From NCBI GenBank assembly GCA_963800325.1, contig CAWDAQ010000006.1:1-64000 (forward strand): a stretch of 64,000 bases of DNA. The letters are read 5' to 3'. The notes under the pieces are model-generated. The model was not told the DNA's origin. It did no database searches and saw only the letters and a list, made by a program, of their open reading frames with translations. Positions 62,284 to 64,000 of this stretch are shown here, in pieces; the stretch's first letter is position 1, and every line of letters begins with the position of its first letter. The position numbers and the translations under genes are program-made. This DNA is from CAWDAQ01 sp963800325 (GTDB taxonomy: Bacteria > Actinomycetota > Actinomycetes > Actinomycetales > Dermatophilaceae).

Positions 62284-64000
62284 GTGAGCGGGACGAGCAG
62301 CTCCGGCACGAGCCGGCCGGCGGTGGGGCCCCACCGCGTCCTCGTCCTGTCCGCGGACATGGGCGCCGGTCACAACGCGACCGCCGACTCCCTGGAGGAG
62401 GCCGCCCAGCGGGCCTGGCCGGGCTCCGAGATCCGCCGGGTCGACGCGCTCGACGTCATGGGCCGCGGCGTCGGTCCCCTCTTCCGGGGGATCTACGTCG
62501 GCAACGTCGAGACGACCCCGTGGCTGTACGAGTTCTTCTACGCGAGCCTGTGGCGGCGGCGCTGGTTCGCCCGCGCCTCGAAGCGGTTCACCGGCAGCTG
62601 GTGCGGCCGGCGGCTCGTGCGGGAGATCGAGCGGTTCGACCCCGACGTCATCGTCTCGACCTACCCGCTGGCGTCCTCCGGGCTCGCGTGGCTGCGCCGG
62701 CACCGGGGGCTGAGCGTGCCGACCGCGGCGTGGGTGTCGGACTTCGCGCCGCACACGTTCTGGGTCTACCCCGACGTCGACGTCACCTACGTCATGGACG
62801 AGACCGCCCTGCCCGTGGCCCGGTCCGCCGAGCCCGAGGCCCGGGTCGAGGTGTCGGTGCCGCCGGTGGCCTCCCGGTTCTCGCCCGGCGACCGCCGCGC
62901 CGCCCGGGAGGAGCTCGGGCTGGACCCGGACCGGCTCGTGGTCCTGCTCTCCTCCGGCGCCTACGCGTTCGGGGACGTCGCCCGGACGGTCCGAGCGCTC
63001 CTCGACGGCGGCGACACGGTCCAGGTGGTCGCCGCCTGCGGCCGCAACACCGAGATCGCCCGCGCCCTCGAGGCGCTCGGCCTGCCCCGGTCCTCCCTCG
63101 TCGTCCTCGGCTGGCGCGAGGACATGTCCCCGCTGGTGCGGGCCGCCGACGTCGTCCTCACCAACGCCGGTGGGGCGACCGCCCTCGAGGCCCTCGCCAC
63201 CGGCACGCCGGTCGTGACCTCCCGGCCGATCGCCGCGCACGGGGAGGCCAACGCCAACCTCATGGTCGTCGCCGGCGCGACCGCGCTGGCCCGGGACCTG
63301 CACCGGCTCACCGCGCTCGTCCGGGCTGCCGCCCGGGACCGGTCGGCCCTCGAGCCGCTGCGCGGGGGTGGCAGCCGAGAGGGGGCCGTGGACCTCGAGG
63401 ACGCGCTGCGCGACCTCGCCCCACCCCGACGGCGCGAGGTGCTCGCCGACGTCGAGCGCCGCACCGGCGGCCGGGGGTGGCGGGTCCGTCCCGCGGACGC
63501 CTTCTTCAGCCACGCCGAGACCGGTGCCGTCGCGCAGGAGCTCGGCGCGGTGCTCGAGGTCGGTCCCACCCCGGGCGGGCGCCTGCGGGTCGCGGACGTC
63601 GCGGCGGCGATGCAGCCCCGGTTGCCGGGCCTGCCCCCGGCCCGGCGCGAGCTCCTCCGCGAGGGGGCCCGGGGACGCCGCCGTCCGGTGTGGCGACTCC
63701 ACGACGCCGTCGACGCGGCCGCACACGTGGAGGAGCGCGTCGTCACCTCCGGGGACCGGACCGCCTGGGACGAGGTCGGCGACTTCTGGACCCGGCGGCT
63801 CCCGGCCGGCAGGCCGACCTGGGGCGTCCTCGTCGTCCGGGACGAGACCGGGGGCCCGGACCTCGTCGCGGTCAAGATGCACCACTGCCACGGGGACGGG
63901 GTCTCCGCGCTCGGCCTGCTCGACCGGTTCAGCGACGCCGCTCCCGGGGACCCGCTGCGCGAGCGCCGGCCCGCGGAGGGGAGCCTCGCCGCCCGCAGGG
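62284..64000 (+). CDS. MGDG-synthase-type glycosyltransferase fused to a WS/DGAT acyltransferase (runs off the right edge)
   Basis: The frame is open from GTG 62284 to the window edge (572 codons, no stop). Residues about 17-190 are an MGDG_synth domain (VLVLSADMGAGHNATADSLE, ERFDPDVIVSTYPLASSGLA, AAWVSDFAPH). Residues about 200-375 are a GT28-type C-terminal half (VLLSSGAYAFGDVARTVRAL, GWREDMSPLVRAADVVLTNA GGATALEALATGTPVVTSR). From about residue 400 a WS/DGAT domain begins (RPADAFFSHAETGAVAQELG), with the catalytic HHxxxDG motif HHCHGDG at residues 533-539. GGGAGGGACC precedes the start. A glycolipid sugar transfer combined with acyl transfer in one chain is suggested. Confidence 0.88.
   Translation, partial: MSGTSSSGTSRPAVGPHRVLVLSADMGAGHNATADSLEEAAQRAWPGSEIRRVDALDVMGRGVGPLFRGIYVGNVETTPWLYEFFYASLWRRRWFARASKRFTGSWCGRRLVREIERFDPDVIVSTYPLASSGLAWLRRHRGLSVPTAAWVSDFAPHTFWVYPDVDVTYVMDETALPVARSAEPEARVEVSVPPVASRFSPGDRRAAREELGLDPDRLVVLLSSGAYAFGDVARTVRALLDGGDTVQVVAACGRNTEIARALEALGLPRSSLVVLGWREDMSPLVRAADVVLTNAGGATALEALATGTPVVTSRPIAAHGEANANLMVVAGATALARDLHRLTALVRAAARDRSALEPLRGGGSREGAVDLEDALRDLAPPRRREVLADVERRTGGRGWRVRPADAFFSHAETGAVAQELGAVLEVGPTPGGRLRVADVAAAMQPRLPGLPPARRELLREGARGRRRPVWRLHDAVDAAAHVEERVVTSGDRTAWDEVGDFWTRRLPAGRPTWGVLVVRDETGGPDLVAVKMHHCHGDGVSALGLLDRFSDAAPGDPLRERRPAEGSLAARR

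Overview
The window is very GC-rich and reads as an actinomycete (Actinomycetota) chromosome. Third codon positions are almost always G or C, GTG starts are common, and genes often overlap by 4 bp (ATGA or GTGA). The gene content fits: F420/deazaflavin enzymes, a mycothiol-linked maleylpyruvate isomerase remnant, an ECF42-type sigma factor with a YCII/DGPF partner, rifampin ADP-ribosyltransferase, ABC-F, and paired SMR pumps. The genus cannot be fixed from the sequence; a Micrococcales-like actinobacterium is a guess.

Positions 1 to about 8178 are the distal part of an integrated actinomycete integrative and conjugative element (AICE) of the pSAM2 type. The pieces are a Pra-like activator cut by the left edge, a divergent GntR repressor with two operator repeats between them, a YdcF-family gene, accessory cargo, and finally the 3' part of a tRNA-Pro gene (8133-8178) acting as the distal attachment site. 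The integrase, replication and transfer genes and the intact tRNA would lie left of the window. The cargo includes a broken restriction-modification pair (EcoRI-family adenine methyltransferase plus a DUF262-HNH protein), a HAD hydrolase coupled to a frameshifted membrane protein, a NERD protein and a thioredoxin-fold protein. A 40-bp repeat of the attachment-site flank lies 407 bp further right.

From 8.2 kb rightward the window is chromosomal. 8.3-20 kb: a CDF cation transporter, a LacZ-type beta-galactosidase, AIM24 and ECF42-YCII genes, an ABC-F ATPase and a divergent MFS/TetR pair. 20-31 kb: a TetR-SMR-SMR operon, a haloacid dehalogenase, a four-gene ABC exporter operon, an Imm5-like/Arr fusion, an alpha/beta hydrolase-LuxR fusion and an MFS transporter. 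31-44 kb: divergent HpaI aldolase-RidA and Lrp-PhzF units, CinA, a RibD-like reductase, a single-chain asymmetric ABC exporter, a family III CoA transferase, a cyclase-family hydrolase and small DUF genes. 44-55 kb: a secreted DUF1906-SH3 protein, a LysR/EamA divergon, a molybdopterin oxidoreductase, ArsR-YCII and a CUT2 sugar ABC operon closed by an 18-bp hairpin. 55-64 kb: PAP2 phosphatase, APC permease, luciferase-like enzyme, glutamate decarboxylase, an alpha/beta hydrolase, an AI-2E family protein and, running off the right edge, an MGDG-synthase-type glycosyltransferase fused to a WS/DGAT acyltransferase.

The points most worth a second look are the methyltransferase/DUF262-HNH cassette with its indel-only damage, the glycosyltransferase-WS/DGAT fusion, the Imm5-like/Arr fusion, the HAD-membrane module in the element, and the duplicated attachment-site flank. 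Several broken genes carry single-base indels in or near homopolymers, so sequencing error must be ruled out before calling them dead.
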